A DNA stretch of 64,000 nt from Monocercomonoides exilis (Eukaryota > Preaxostyla > Oxymonadida > Polymastigidae), in assembly GCA_001643675.2 (NCBI GenBank), contig LSRY02000049.1:124001-188000 (forward strand), given 5' to 3'. How positions within the stretch are numbered: the stretch's first letter is position 1; each line of letters opens with the position of its first letter. Below the pieces are notes generated by a model. It did not search any database, was not told where the DNA came from, and worked only from the letters and a program-made list of their open reading frames with translations. Both the position numbers and the translations under genes were made by a program. Of this stretch, positions 32,969 to 44,090 are shown in pieces.

Positions 32969-35900
32969 ATGATTAATCCTTTTGCCACCACGCCAGCTGC
33001 TAACCCTTTTGGTGCTCCGGCTGCAAATCCATTTGGAGCAGCTCCAGCTGCTAATCCTTTCGGAGCACCCGCTTCTGGGGCAGCAAATCCGTTTGGTACT
33101 GCGCCAGCTGCTAATCCGTTTGGTACAGCTGCTCCGGCTGCCAATCCATTTGGAACAGCGCCTGCAGCCAATCCATTTGGAGTGCAACCAGCCGCTAATC
33201 CGTTTGGTGCACCAGCTCCCGCTGCTAATCCATTTGGAACACAACCAGCTGCAAACCCTTTTGGAACTCAACCAGCTGCCAATCCATTTGGCACAACACC
33301 TGCAGCAAACCCATTTGGAACGACACCAGCCGCAAATCCGTTTGGAACTGCACCTGCTGCTAATCCTTTTGGAGCACCTGCAGCTACGGCAAATCCATTT
33401 GGTGCTCCAGCTCCAGCTGCCAATCCGTTTGGAGCTCCAGCAGCGAATCCGTTTGGAACGACACCAGCCGCAAATCCGTTTGGAGCTCAACCCGCGGCCA
33501 ATCCATTTGGCGCTCCTGCTGCTACGACAAATCCATTTGGTGCTCCTGCTGCGACAACTAATCCATTTGGCATTCCTTCAACAGGTGCTACTGGCATTTT
33601 TGGTGCGACAAATGGTTTGACACAAATTCCTGGTGCAACAACTCCTCCTCAGCAGCAAGTTCTTCCTCACGGAACAACTCTTGGAATTGGACAGCCAAAG
33701 ACTGTTCAGGATCCTCAAAAGGTTGGTCATACGCTTGTGTTTTGCGCTGTCAATCATCAGCCGCAATACGTCCACAAATCCATTGAAGAGCTACGGTTAG
33801 AAGATTATTTCTTGGGGCGTGTGATTGCTGGACAGGGCATTCAATCAGCTAATCAGATTCCAGCAGATAAATTGAATGTTTCATTCAGCGTTGTGAAAGG
33901 AGCTGCTGCAGCAAGTCCATTTGGGGCTCCAGCAGCAGGAGCAACGAACCCATTTGGAGCTGCGACAACTCCTGCTGCTAATCCTTTTGGTGCGCCAGCT
34001 GCTGGAACAACCAATCCGTTCGGTGCGCCTGCAGCGACCAATCCATTCGGGGCGCCTGCTGCTGCGGCAACAAATCCCTTTGGAGCGCCTGCCGCTAATC
34101 CATTTGGTGCTCCAGCGTCAACCAACCCATTCGCGGCGGGAGCTACAGCCACAAACCCGTTCGGGGCTCCTGCTTCAACCAATCCGTTTGCGACAACACA
34201 GCCAGCTGCTAATCCCTTTGGCGCTCCTGCTGCTACGGCCAATCCGTTTGCTGCGCCTGCTGCAAACAACCCTTTTGCAACTGGAGCTGCTGCTACTAAT
34301 CCATTCGCAACAGGGGCAACTACAACAGCAGCAGCAAATCCCTTTGGAGGAGCAGCAGCTCCAGCAAATCCATTTGCGCCACAAGGGACAACAGCCAACA
34401 ATCCGTTTGCTACAAACACCGCAAATCCGTTTGCAACTGCAGGAACTGGAACAGCAGCTGCAAATCCTTTTGCACAGACGACTACAACAACCAATCCATT
34501 TGCGCCGAGTGCAACTGCCAACAATCCATTTGCCAATCCTGCAACAGCAAATCCCTTCGCTCCACAAGGCACAGCAGCCAACGCCGCAGCTGCTGCCGCT
34601 GCTTACAATCCCTTCGCGCTGAATCCTGCTGCTGTTGCCTGTGCTTACCCAGCTGCCTCGCTGCCTCCACAGACGCTGAAGGACCTCTTCCCTGGGATGC
34701 AGCCTGCGCCTGGGACAACCGCACCTTCTGGAACATCTGTATCATCTCCATATGGACAGAGTCTGTTGTACGATCCACGTTTTTCTTTGGCTATTTCTGA
34801 TGACTTGCAAGCAGCAACTGACACAAAAGATGGCAATGCTTTACAATCAGACTCACAGACAAAACCAGATGGAAACTTATCTTCTCTTTCTTCTTCTGCT
34901 GCTGCTTCTGCTTCACTTTCACCTGATGCCATTTCAGCGAATGCACCACAAGCATCTGCCTCGTCTATTCTTCTGTCTGCTGCTGCTGAGACGCACAAGA
35001 CGCGCACACCAACAACACTCAACAATCCTCTTGCAACGCTCCTTCAGACACCCAGTCTGCTTCAAATAGACGACATCCCAACTGCCACCACAGCGACGTC
35101 TTTGACTGGGTCTTCATCGACTGATTCGTCTGGGAACAAGACTGACGCTGTGGTTGAGATGTCACAGGGCCTGCTCTCTCGCTATAGCTCAGGAATGGTG
35201 CCTCCAAAATCATCATCAAACAACACTTCATCATCAGTCACTGCCAATTTGCAGAACAAGATTGCCTCGTTTGCTTCGAAGATATCGCCATATCCGTCTC
35301 TGTTCGACAAGTCTTCGTCGTTTGAGTCTGTTGTGGTTGAGCCAACAACAGTTATCATTCAGCCCACGAAGGATGTGAAGCGCTTGTTCATTGACGATCC
35401 AGTTGCGCTTGTCAATAAGCTGAAAAGAAATGCCCAATCTTATTCATCTTCGCTATTTGAAGGGAATGGTGATTTCATCATTAACTTCCCAAAGGAATCA
35501 TCAAAAATGACAGTTCCTTCTTCTCCTTCTCCTTCGTCAACTCCTTCTCCTTTGCAATCACCTTTATCAGAGCATCCTTCGAACTCAAAAAGAGGACAAT
35601 CAACAACACCACTCGACTCACCAATCGGATCAGGCCAAGCATATTCATCATATCCAATCACGAGGAATGAAAAGAGCTGCATGGAAGATGAAAGAGATCG
35701 TGATGAGTATTCCAGAGAGCAAAGCCACATGAAATACAGGAACCCAGAGCAGCAAGAAGGCTATGGTTCTTCTCCAGTTCTTCAGAATGTTCCCTCGCGC
35801 TATCACAACGTGGATGATGTCATCCAATCCAAAGACGAATGGGGCGAAGCATCTGAACAGAATCCGATGGCTTCCTTCCAGTCAATGCAGGAGCCAAAAT

Positions 35901-38900
35901 GCAACAGCAGATCTTCCTCTTCCACGCCTCGGTCACAGAACCAGCCAAGGTCTCTTTCTCGTCCTCAGTCTGCTTCTCGCTATTCCACTCCAACCATTCT
36001 GACTCCGCGCTCTGAAGCATCTGCACATTCACTGCGCTCTTTGCACGACAAACTGGCAGACAATGGCTTCGACAGAGATGAGCTGAGAGAGAAACCCGAT
36101 TGGATTCCATCTAAATATCCTCCCATGATGACTGATGACACATACCGCTGCTCACCTTCAATTAAAACGCTGTCGACATATTCAGATGCAGAATTGGCTG
36201 CTGTTGAGCAGTTCAAGATCTGGAAGCCGCACTTTGGGCAGATAACATTCCTGGAGCCTGTTGATCTGAGAGGAGGCATTGTACTTAATGAGATTGTGGT
36301 GTTCAGATCAAAGGAGGTGGAGGTGTATCCTTGCGAAGACGAAGACGAAGAGGAGGAAGAAGACAAAGAGAAAAAGCACAGTAGAGAAGAAAGTTCGAAT
36401 AAAAAGAATTCTCAACAGCAGAAAAAGAATGCCAAGATTGAATGTCCCAAGCCAGGCGAAGGTCTGAATCATCCTGCTGAGATTATGCTGTTTGGAGTGT
36501 TTGTATATGAAAAGGGCACCAAAGAGCAGAGCACAGATCCTGTGCGCATAAAGCGATTCTCCAAGAAAATCAAAGAGAGAACTGCTGCAATAGGCGGAGA
36601 ATTTGTGTCTTATTCGCCGAATGAAGGTGTTTGGTGCTTCCGAGTTAAGCACTTTTCGAAATATGGACTGGTGGATGACGATGATGATGAGGAAGATGAT
36701 GTTGAAAATGAGAACGGACTCGATAAAGAGTATGAAAGCACTGGAAATGAAGCGTTTCCTCGATCAAAGCAGATGATTGGTGAATCTCCAAAGTCGGTGA
36801 GTGATGTTCCTCGCCCAATGAATTTTTTAGAGTCACATACAACACCGTCTAGTTCGGTGTTTGTGAATCCAGTTTTGACGCAAATGAATGTAACATTGCT
36901 TTCCTCTCCAGCAAATACTAATTTTTTTCCTGCATCTCATCAACTAAGTGACAACATCATTTCATCTTCCCCTTCCTCCCGCTTCACTTCAACACAGAGT
37001 AAAGAAAGAGATTTATCCTCAACAGAAATTCACAGTAATCTGCAAACAAAAATGAGAAATTCAATTCTTCTCAATAACACTCTTTCTGCTCCTCGCTCAT
37101 CAAGTTCATCTGAGAAAGCTAAATTGCCATCCCAGCAGATGGACAAAGAGACCGTAAATCGAGTTTTAGAGGTTGCATCTTCGATGGTTATAACTTCAAA
37201 ACCCCCAATCACAATTCATTTCTCATCTCGTCAGTCTGCTCCATTTGCTTCAAACAGCGGTAAAAGCCAATCCGATCCGATGAATTTATTTCGAGACTCG
37301 TTTGAGATTGCTTGGGCGAAAACTGGCACAACCACGAACAATTCAAACCAAAATACAGCAGGATGTGGATATGTGCTGTTCATCCCAAAGAGACGACGCG
37401 ATTTGAAAGAGGCAGTTGCTTCTCTGAGTTTGACTCAAACTAATACACTTCCTGGAATGCCTGGTACAAGCCAAAATTCTGTCAAGGCTTCTTCGGCTTC
37501 AGAAATTGTCCAGCATTTGAGTGAAGCAGATTTCCCTTCTGATTATTTTGCACAGACAAAGAAATTTCCTCCACAGCCTTTGAGTACTCCTCCTCTGTTT
37601 TCTACATATCGTGTGGTTTCGGCGCCTGGATTTGAGTCAATGGCTCTTGCAAGATCTGTTGTGTTCCCTTTTTTATCTGTTTTGCTCGGAATTGCTCGAA
37701 AGTTTAACAGCAAAACAACTCCTGCATCTGTAATCCAATGCAAAGTCTCTGCATCTCTTCTTCGGATTGCTGCTGATATGGAAGCCACATACAATGCATT
37801 CATTCAGAACTCAGAAAATACAGATAGAACCAGTCTAATTGTACAGCCAATTATCCGAGCAATGAATCTGATGAAACTGGCATCTGCTCTTTGGACACCG
37901 ATTGTGTCATCTCCCTCTGGAATTGTTTCAGAATCTACAGTTATTTTGTCTGAAAGAGATTATTACGGACATCCAATTTTGATGGAGCAGCGTGTTCGGG
38001 CGATTTCTCGATGTTTATCTGAGATTGTTGGGTGTGATGTGGAAGCAGACATTGAACGTGTGACATCATCACTGGCAGCAATTCAACAGCCATCTGTCCA
38101 TCAGAAGTATTCGCAAGCAGTCTCTCAGATTCTGTTGTGCCTCACTGGCCATCAGGTGGAAAGGGCTGTGACGATTGCTTCAGAAGCTGGATTCCATCGG
38201 CTGGCGCTGCTGCTGTCGGAGATTGAGACTGTCACTTGGATGCCTCATTCGCATCCACCACTGTGTGGACAGCAGTCTCATCAGAAGCCGTTGTTTACTG
38301 CTCTGATGCAGGCACAAGTTGCTCTTTGGGATGATGATTCTCAGAGAGAGAAAGTGGAAGATGAGCTTCTGTCAGTAATAAAGGTTTTATCAGGTTCTCT
38401 TCCATTGCTTAAGGAAGTGGGGTGGATGAGGGTGTTTGCCATGTTGTTTTGGTATCGGTTGTCTGTATCTAAAGACGAGGATGAAGAGAGAAGCATTTCA
38501 TCAAATGAAGCGACTTCCACAGTTGCAAATGCACTTTCCAGATTTCATTCTTCAGTACAATCTGGAATGTCAACACCACCATTTGTACCATCAAATTCGA
38601 ATATCTCAAAGAAGTTGTGCAACGAACAAAAAATGGAAGAAGATGTTGAAGCTATTGAATCAAGCGATAATGGTGCAAATGATTTTATTGTTGAATCACT
38701 TCACCGTCGCTTCCATTTCGAACTCCATGCAAATGAGACTAAACAAGAAGATAACTTTTCAAAGTGCACAAAAAACTGCGCGCAACATTTTTTATCAGAA
38801 GAACTCATTCATCCCAACGAGAGAAAGAAACGTCAGATTGCAGAATCTTCCATCGCAAGCAGCGAGAAGCGTGATGAATCCATTATTTCTCGATCTCTTC

Positions 38901-40780
38901 GATCTCAATGGCTTTCCTCACTCTGTGAGCCTTTCTATTGCAATGCCTCAACATTCTCCGCATCGAATGCTCCTTTTGACGCGATGTATCATCTCTTGTC
39001 AGTGTTTGCAGACTCATCTCATTCAATGGAATCGCTTCTCCATCCTTTAGCAGCAACAGATTCGCCTTTGGATTATCGTATTCCTTTCTTGCTTCTCTCA
39101 ACGATTAGCTCTGGAATGAAAATCGGCTCTCTCCCACCGTCTCCACTAAAAGGACAGCCTTTGGGATCATTTGAAAGTGCCTTGTCATTTGCTTCAATCT
39201 CTCCTCTCTTTCTAAGAACTACAGTCAATTTTGCATATCAGCTGACTTCTGCTGGGTTGTGGGAATGGGCAATATTCGTGATTTTGTCTCTTCCCGTTGC
39301 AGATAACTACTTTTTACCAATGGTTAATTCTTCAACAGCATCGGCTGATATTTCTGCTTCTGCTTCATCATCATCATCATCTTCTTCTTCTTCTTCTTCT
39401 TCTTCTTCTTCTTTGAGTGGTGCAATCTCAATCAATCAACAACGCCATAATCCTATTTCAAGTAAAACCGGCACACTGTTTCCACTTTTTGATTGTGGTC
39501 TAACCAAAAAGGAGATAAACAAGCTCAGATCTGAATCATTCAAATTCCCCACGACTGATTTGGAAGGAAGAGGAATAGACGAGTTGCCATTTCGATGGAA
39601 GATGATTCGCCTGGTTCTTCTTCGAGCTGCGCATCAACTCGCACAAATGGCATCTCAGTCTGCTTTCTCAACATCTTCTGACGCCCAATTAATGGGAGAA
39701 TGGGACATGTTTCCAGCGATTCCTTCTTCACTTCACTTTTGTTCTCTCAATGGCCACCTGCCAGCTGATCAGCCTAACACATCAAAGCTTCCATTTCTTT
39801 TCCGCTTTGCCACTGACATTTTGTGTGTGCCAATGGAATGGATCCACGAAATGATTGCAGTGTATCTGTCATCTCAGTCTGAGCCTGCTGCAAATACTCG
39901 AAGACGAGCAATTTTCCACTCTCTGTGCGGATGTCAATGGTCTCTTGCACATCGGCTTCTTCTTAACGAAGCTGAGGCAATCATTGAATCAACCATCCTT
40001 TCATCTCCTCTTTTTGTTGCTCTTATTCAGTCTCAAGCACCAATTGTAAATCATTCTTCATCTGTTCTGCAAAAGGGATCACAGGCTTCAAATTCTGAAA
40101 CATTGAACCACACTTCACATCTTGTTAGAGAAGCATTTCTCTTTGATGAAGAAGAAGACTTCAGTTCTTTGTTGCCAAGTGAAATAAAAGCAGACTTTAA
40201 CATTTCACCAACGTCTGCTTCTGCTTCTTCATCTTCGTCTTCGCCTTCGTCTTTCGCTTCCTCACCCACATTTCTTTTTGATAACAATGAAGAATTGAAG
40301 CAATCAATTATCGAAACTGATACACTCGTTTCATCTAATCAGGCTTTTTCTTCATCAAAAGAAATTGTGTCTCTTATCAAATGTCTTGAAGCAATAAATA
40401 AAGCAATAGTTTGTGGAAATGCAACAGTATCTTCTTTCAATGAAAATGGAGGAGGACTAATTCTTCGATTCGTTAACGTAATGAAGCAGTTTGAAGAAGC
40501 TTTCATTCTTCCTCCAAAATCTAAGTCCTCTGCTTCAACTCCGATGCTTCTCTTGACATCACTTCCTTCGTCACTTCAATCACTTCACTCTGATTTGTCC
40601 AATCTTGAATCCGATATTTGCGAGTGCATTATTTGGAACAGTCAAACCTCTTCATTGATGCACACGCAGGCTCTGATGAAACTGGTTGTTTCAAAGGCAG
40701 AAATGATTTTAGCTCGGGAGCTAACAGAGTTAGACGCGAGCCATTATATCAATTCACCATCTCACCAAATAGAATTTTAA
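32969..40780 (+). CDS. NUP98: Nup98-Nup96 nucleoporin precursor
   Basis: Nuclear pore precursor that normally cleaves itself into an FG-repeat nucleoporin and a scaffold subunit. Single exon, 2,603 residues. Residues 1-215 and about 310-555 are dense repeats of NPFG or NPFA separated by A, P, T and G, instead of the usual GLFG. Between them lies the conserved HKSIEELRLEDY segment (about 265-285). A Ser-rich linker leads to the autoproteolytic domain (about 1060-1240), which includes PHFGQITFLEPVDLRG and the cleavage site HFSKYGL, with predicted cleavage after F1229. An acidic linker follows, then the Nup96 helical domain (about 1640 to the end), for example VERAVTIASEAGFHRLALL and TSAGLWEWAIFVILSLP. 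Poly-Ser runs interrupt the Nup96 part. No introns despite the size, like the decarboxylase gene. Identification is secure. Confidence 0.93.
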   Translation: MINPFATTPAANPFGAPAANPFGAAPAANPFGAPASGAANPFGTAPAANPFGTAAPAANPFGTAPAANPFGVQPAANPFGAPAPAANPFGTQPAANPFGTQPAANPFGTTPAANPFGTTPAANPFGTAPAANPFGAPAATANPFGAPAPAANPFGAPAANPFGTTPAANPFGAQPAANPFGAPAATTNPFGAPAATTNPFGIPSTGATGIFGATNGLTQIPGATTPPQQQVLPHGTTLGIGQPKTVQDPQKVGHTLVFCAVNHQPQYVHKSIEELRLEDYFLGRVIAGQGIQSANQIPADKLNVSFSVVKGAAAASPFGAPAAGATNPFGAATTPAANPFGAPAAGTTNPFGAPAATNPFGAPAAAATNPFGAPAANPFGAPASTNPFAAGATATNPFGAPASTNPFATTQPAANPFGAPAATANPFAAPAANNPFATGAAATNPFATGATTTAAANPFGGAAAPANPFAPQGTTANNPFATNTANPFATAGTGTAAANPFAQTTTTTNPFAPSATANNPFANPATANPFAPQGTAANAAAAAAAYNPFALNPAAVACAYPAASLPPQTLKDLFPGMQPAPGTTAPSGTSVSSPYGQSLLYDPRFSLAISDDLQAATDTKDGNALQSDSQTKPDGNLSSLSSSAAASASLSPDAISANAPQASASSILLSAAAETHKTRTPTTLNNPLATLLQTPSLLQIDDIPTATTATSLTGSSSTDSSGNKTDAVVEMSQGLLSRYSSGMVPPKSSSNNTSSSVTANLQNKIASFASKISPYPSLFDKSSSFESVVVEPTTVIIQPTKDVKRLFIDDPVALVNKLKRNAQSYSSSLFEGNGDFIINFPKESSKMTVPSSPSPSSTPSPLQSPLSEHPSNSKRGQSTTPLDSPIGSGQAYSSYPITRNEKSCMEDERDRDEYSREQSHMKYRNPEQQEGYGSSPVLQNVPSRYHNVDDVIQSKDEWGEASEQNPMASFQSMQEPKCNSRSSSSTPRSQNQPRSLSRPQSASRYSTPTILTPRSEASAHSLRSLHDKLADNGFDRDELREKPDWIPSKYPPMMTDDTYRCSPSIKTLSTYSDAELAAVEQFKIWKPHFGQITFLEPVDLRGGIVLNEIVVFRSKEVEVYPCEDEDEEEEEDKEKKHSREESSNKKNSQQQKKNAKIECPKPGEGLNHPAEIMLFGVFVYEKGTKEQSTDPVRIKRFSKKIKERTAAIGGEFVSYSPNEGVWCFRVKHFSKYGLVDDDDDEEDDVENENGLDKEYESTGNEAFPRSKQMIGESPKSVSDVPRPMNFLESHTTPSSSVFVNPVLTQMNVTLLSSPANTNFFPASHQLSDNIISSSPSSRFTSTQSKERDLSSTEIHSNLQTKMRNSILLNNTLSAPRSSSSSEKAKLPSQQMDKETVNRVLEVASSMVITSKPPITIHFSSRQSAPFASNSGKSQSDPMNLFRDSFEIAWAKTGTTTNNSNQNTAGCGYVLFIPKRRRDLKEAVASLSLTQTNTLPGMPGTSQNSVKASSASEIVQHLSEADFPSDYFAQTKKFPPQPLSTPPLFSTYRVVSAPGFESMALARSVVFPFLSVLLGIARKFNSKTTPASVIQCKVSASLLRIAADMEATYNAFIQNSENTDRTSLIVQPIIRAMNLMKLASALWTPIVSSPSGIVSESTVILSERDYYGHPILMEQRVRAISRCLSEIVGCDVEADIERVTSSLAAIQQPSVHQKYSQAVSQILLCLTGHQVERAVTIASEAGFHRLALLLSEIETVTWMPHSHPPLCGQQSHQKPLFTALMQAQVALWDDDSQREKVEDELLSVIKVLSGSLPLLKEVGWMRVFAMLFWYRLSVSKDEDEERSISSNEATSTVANALSRFHSSVQSGMSTPPFVPSNSNISKKLCNEQKMEEDVEAIESSDNGANDFIVESLHRRFHFELHANETKQEDNFSKCTKNCAQHFLSEELIHPNERKKRQIAESSIASSEKRDESIISRSLRSQWLSSLCEPFYCNASTFSASNAPFDAMYHLLSVFADSSHSMESLLHPLAATDSPLDYRIPFLLLSTISSGMKIGSLPPSPLKGQPLGSFESALSFASISPLFLRTTVNFAYQLTSAGLWEWAIFVILSLPVADNYFLPMVNSSTASADISASASSSSSSSSSSSSSSSSLSGAISINQQRHNPISSKTGTLFPLFDCGLTKKEINKLRSESFKFPTTDLEGRGIDELPFRWKMIRLVLLRAAHQLAQMASQSAFSTSSDAQLMGEWDMFPAIPSSLHFCSLNGHLPADQPNTSKLPFLFRFATDILCVPMEWIHEMIAVYLSSQSEPAANTRRRAIFHSLCGCQWSLAHRLLLNEAEAIIESTILSSPLFVALIQSQAPIVNHSSSVLQKGSQASNSETLNHTSHLVREAFLFDEEEDFSSLLPSEIKADFNISPTSASASSSSSSPSSFASSPTFLFDNNEELKQSIIETDTLVSSNQAFSSSKEIVSLIKCLEAINKAIVCGNATVSSFNENGGGLILRFVNVMKQFEEAFILPPKSKSSASTPMLLLTSLPSSLQSLHSDLSNLESDICECIIWNSQTSSLMHTQALMKLVVSKAEMILARELTELDASHYINSPSHQIEF

Positions 40781-41058
40781 AGATTTTGTCATTAAACACT
40801 TTTTCAAACAAATATAAACAAAAATTTTCAATATTTCTTTTCAATAATGATGTGTTAATTTGTTGTCACAGAACTCTCAAGGTATAGTCAGTGTAAAGGA
40901 TGTCAGACTTAAGCAAAAAAACTTACAATAAAACTTCAAAAAAACTAATAAATAAAAATAATAATAATTTGATTATGATAGTTGAGAAGTAAAGTGCCTG
41001 AGATGATTTATCATCTGGAAGGAAGAAAGAGGATGTGTAATGTTCATATGTTATGAAC

Positions 41059-41894
<836 letters not shown>

Positions 41895-42024
41895 TGCGAA
41901 CGGCTTCAAATAAATGAATTGATCTCTTGAGAATACTTTATTGTGGTTCGATCAAAAAGTAAAATAAAAATTTTTTAATTGCAGAAAGAAACCTTGAAAT
42001 ACATTAAAATAACAAGAAAGACAG

Positions 42025-42040
42025 TAAACCTGAGTGACGT
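42025..42040 (+). repeat. Left terminal inverted repeat of the hAT element
   Basis: TAAACCTGAGTGACGT, immediately inside the AAAGACAG duplication at 42017-42024. Confidence 0.9.
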
Positions 42041-44090
42041 GAAGAAGATTTTCCCTTCACGTCCGTCACTGGAGTTTTTTCACGTCAGTATTTAAAAATT
42101 TCAAATTCGTTTGTTTTTTGGTGTCCAATGGAAAAAATTTCTAAAAAAACATTCATTCAAAAAAATTATTAATCATATTTTAATGCATTTTCAAATTTTT
42201 AAATTTTTTTGTTCCATAATTATTTTTGCAAAATTTTCAAAAATCAAAGATCAGCGATTGGACATTACAATCGTTTGGAAAATTTATGATTTGTTTATTA
42301 TTTTTTGATAAATTGCTTGACCCATATATTCTGAATATATTGAACTTCAATATGAAAAAGAAATGGATATTGACATGTTTGCTTAAATTTTTATTTTTGT
42401 TGTTTATGAAAAAGAAATAATACCATTTTCAATAGTCATGAAATGCAATTTTTCTATTTAAGTTTGAGATAGAAACTTTAAGATTTGAAATGATTTCTAT
42501 TTCTCTTTTTGTTCTAATTTTTCAACTATTTAAGAAATAGAGCTACGTATTTCAAACAAGAAGTATTCCTTTGGATAAACAAAATTTTGTGGACTCATAA
42601 GGTGCTGAAGAAGGATTTTCTGTTTTAAATAGAGAAGAAGGTTTGTTATTTATTTGTTTTACAAAATATGAATGTTTATTTATTGACAGCTTTTGCACTG
42701 ATTTCAGAGCAGCAGATAGAAATGATCGAAAATGAATAAAAGCACTATTTCTTGTTATTCAGTCTGACTATCAAGATCGGACAGCGAATTCATAAGGAAA
42801 GTGTTCAGGATGAAGGGACTTGGAAGGGAATTGGAGATGAAATTTTCTGACGAAAAACAATCTTTTTTTCACTAAGAAAGATGGAATTTGAGCAGAAAAT
42901 GTAAATTTCACATTTTTCAGAAGGACCAGAAATCGATGCATTTGATGGAGAAACAACTGATGGAAAATACGGTTGGAGAATCAGATGATGAAACACTTGA
43001 AAACAGAAGGAATTATGAATTTTTATTGGAGGGAAACAGGTGCCAATAGGATAACATAGAGTTATTGACTTGAGCATTGGTTCTGAAGGTTTGATATTGT
43101 TATTTTTTGAAGTAATTATAATTTTGTTTTAAGAATGCTGAAAGAGCGAAGGATAAGATGATTTTGAAGAATAAAAAGAAAAGTTGGGAAGGAAGAATAA
43201 AGAAGGACAGATGAAATGCGAGATATTTCGAAGATACTTGGCATTGGGCTTTGGCGAAGAATTAGTTTTTGAAGAAAGATAATTTGAGTGAAATAAGGGA
43301 AGCGAAAGAAGAAGAGATGGAATGAAAAAGAGATTGACGCATGCTTTGTATTTTTAGATGGAGAGAGAAAAGATTGAGCTGAAAGTGAAAAACTATTCAA
43401 AGGTTTCTCCTCTGCAGAAGAAGACAATAACCTGAAGACGAGAATTTCAATGAATTTCTCCATTGGTATTTATTTGCTCTCATCATCTCAATTTTCAACA
43501 ATTAATAATCTCATTCAATCCATTCATCATCATCTTCTTCTTCAAATATATCAACAACATTTCACACGCTTCTTCTTCATTATCATCATTCACTTCATCT
43601 GATTGGATTTCTTCACATTCTGAGTTGAAATCAGAGATCATGAATGAAATGAAAAGGAAACAAGGAAATATGTTGATGAAGGAAAACATAACAAATCAAA
43701 ATGAGAAAAAGATGAATAGAAAATGAAAAATAAGAAAGATGGTTGAATAAAGTGAAAGAAAACAAAGTTCTTGATCTAATAAAATATTTTGAAAGGAAAT
43801 GTGGTCAAAAGAATTGAAGAAATTTTTGTGATGATAAATATTTAGTGAAAAAGGAGAAAAGAAGGACGAGAAGAGAATAACGAACCAGAAATGCATGCAA
43901 CAGCGGAGCAAGATGAGGATAAAGAAATGATAACTGAAGATGACAATGAAGCAGAAACAGAAGAAATAGCTCCATTACTATTTGCACTGAGCGGTGGCTG
44001 AAACAGAAATACTTTTAAAAGAAGAGAAGCTTTATGCAGCTCCGAAAATCGGATAGTCGAGCTATTTTTGAACAACATTCTCAAAAATAT
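42041..44090. other. hAT cargo, left part: no intact gene
   Basis: AT-rich. The subterminal CGTCA motifs end near 42090. At about 42918-42990 (plus strand) a short protein-like stretch, EGPEIDAFDGETTDGKYGW, is quickly broken by stops. The minus strand at 43495-43689 has an acidic open frame. These may be decayed exons of captured sequence, but nothing is identifiable. Confidence 0.5.

Noticed and set aside
32954-34581. Minus-strand and second-frame open frames across the NPFG repeats, looking like repetitive proteins
   Set aside because: They are frame-shifted readings of the Nup98 FG repeats. The Nup98 frame has the conserved domains.
32969-34600. Regularly spaced short repeats resembling a CRISPR or satellite array
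   Set aside because: The periodicity is coding (NPFG repeats), spacers vary by codon, and the genome is eukaryotic.
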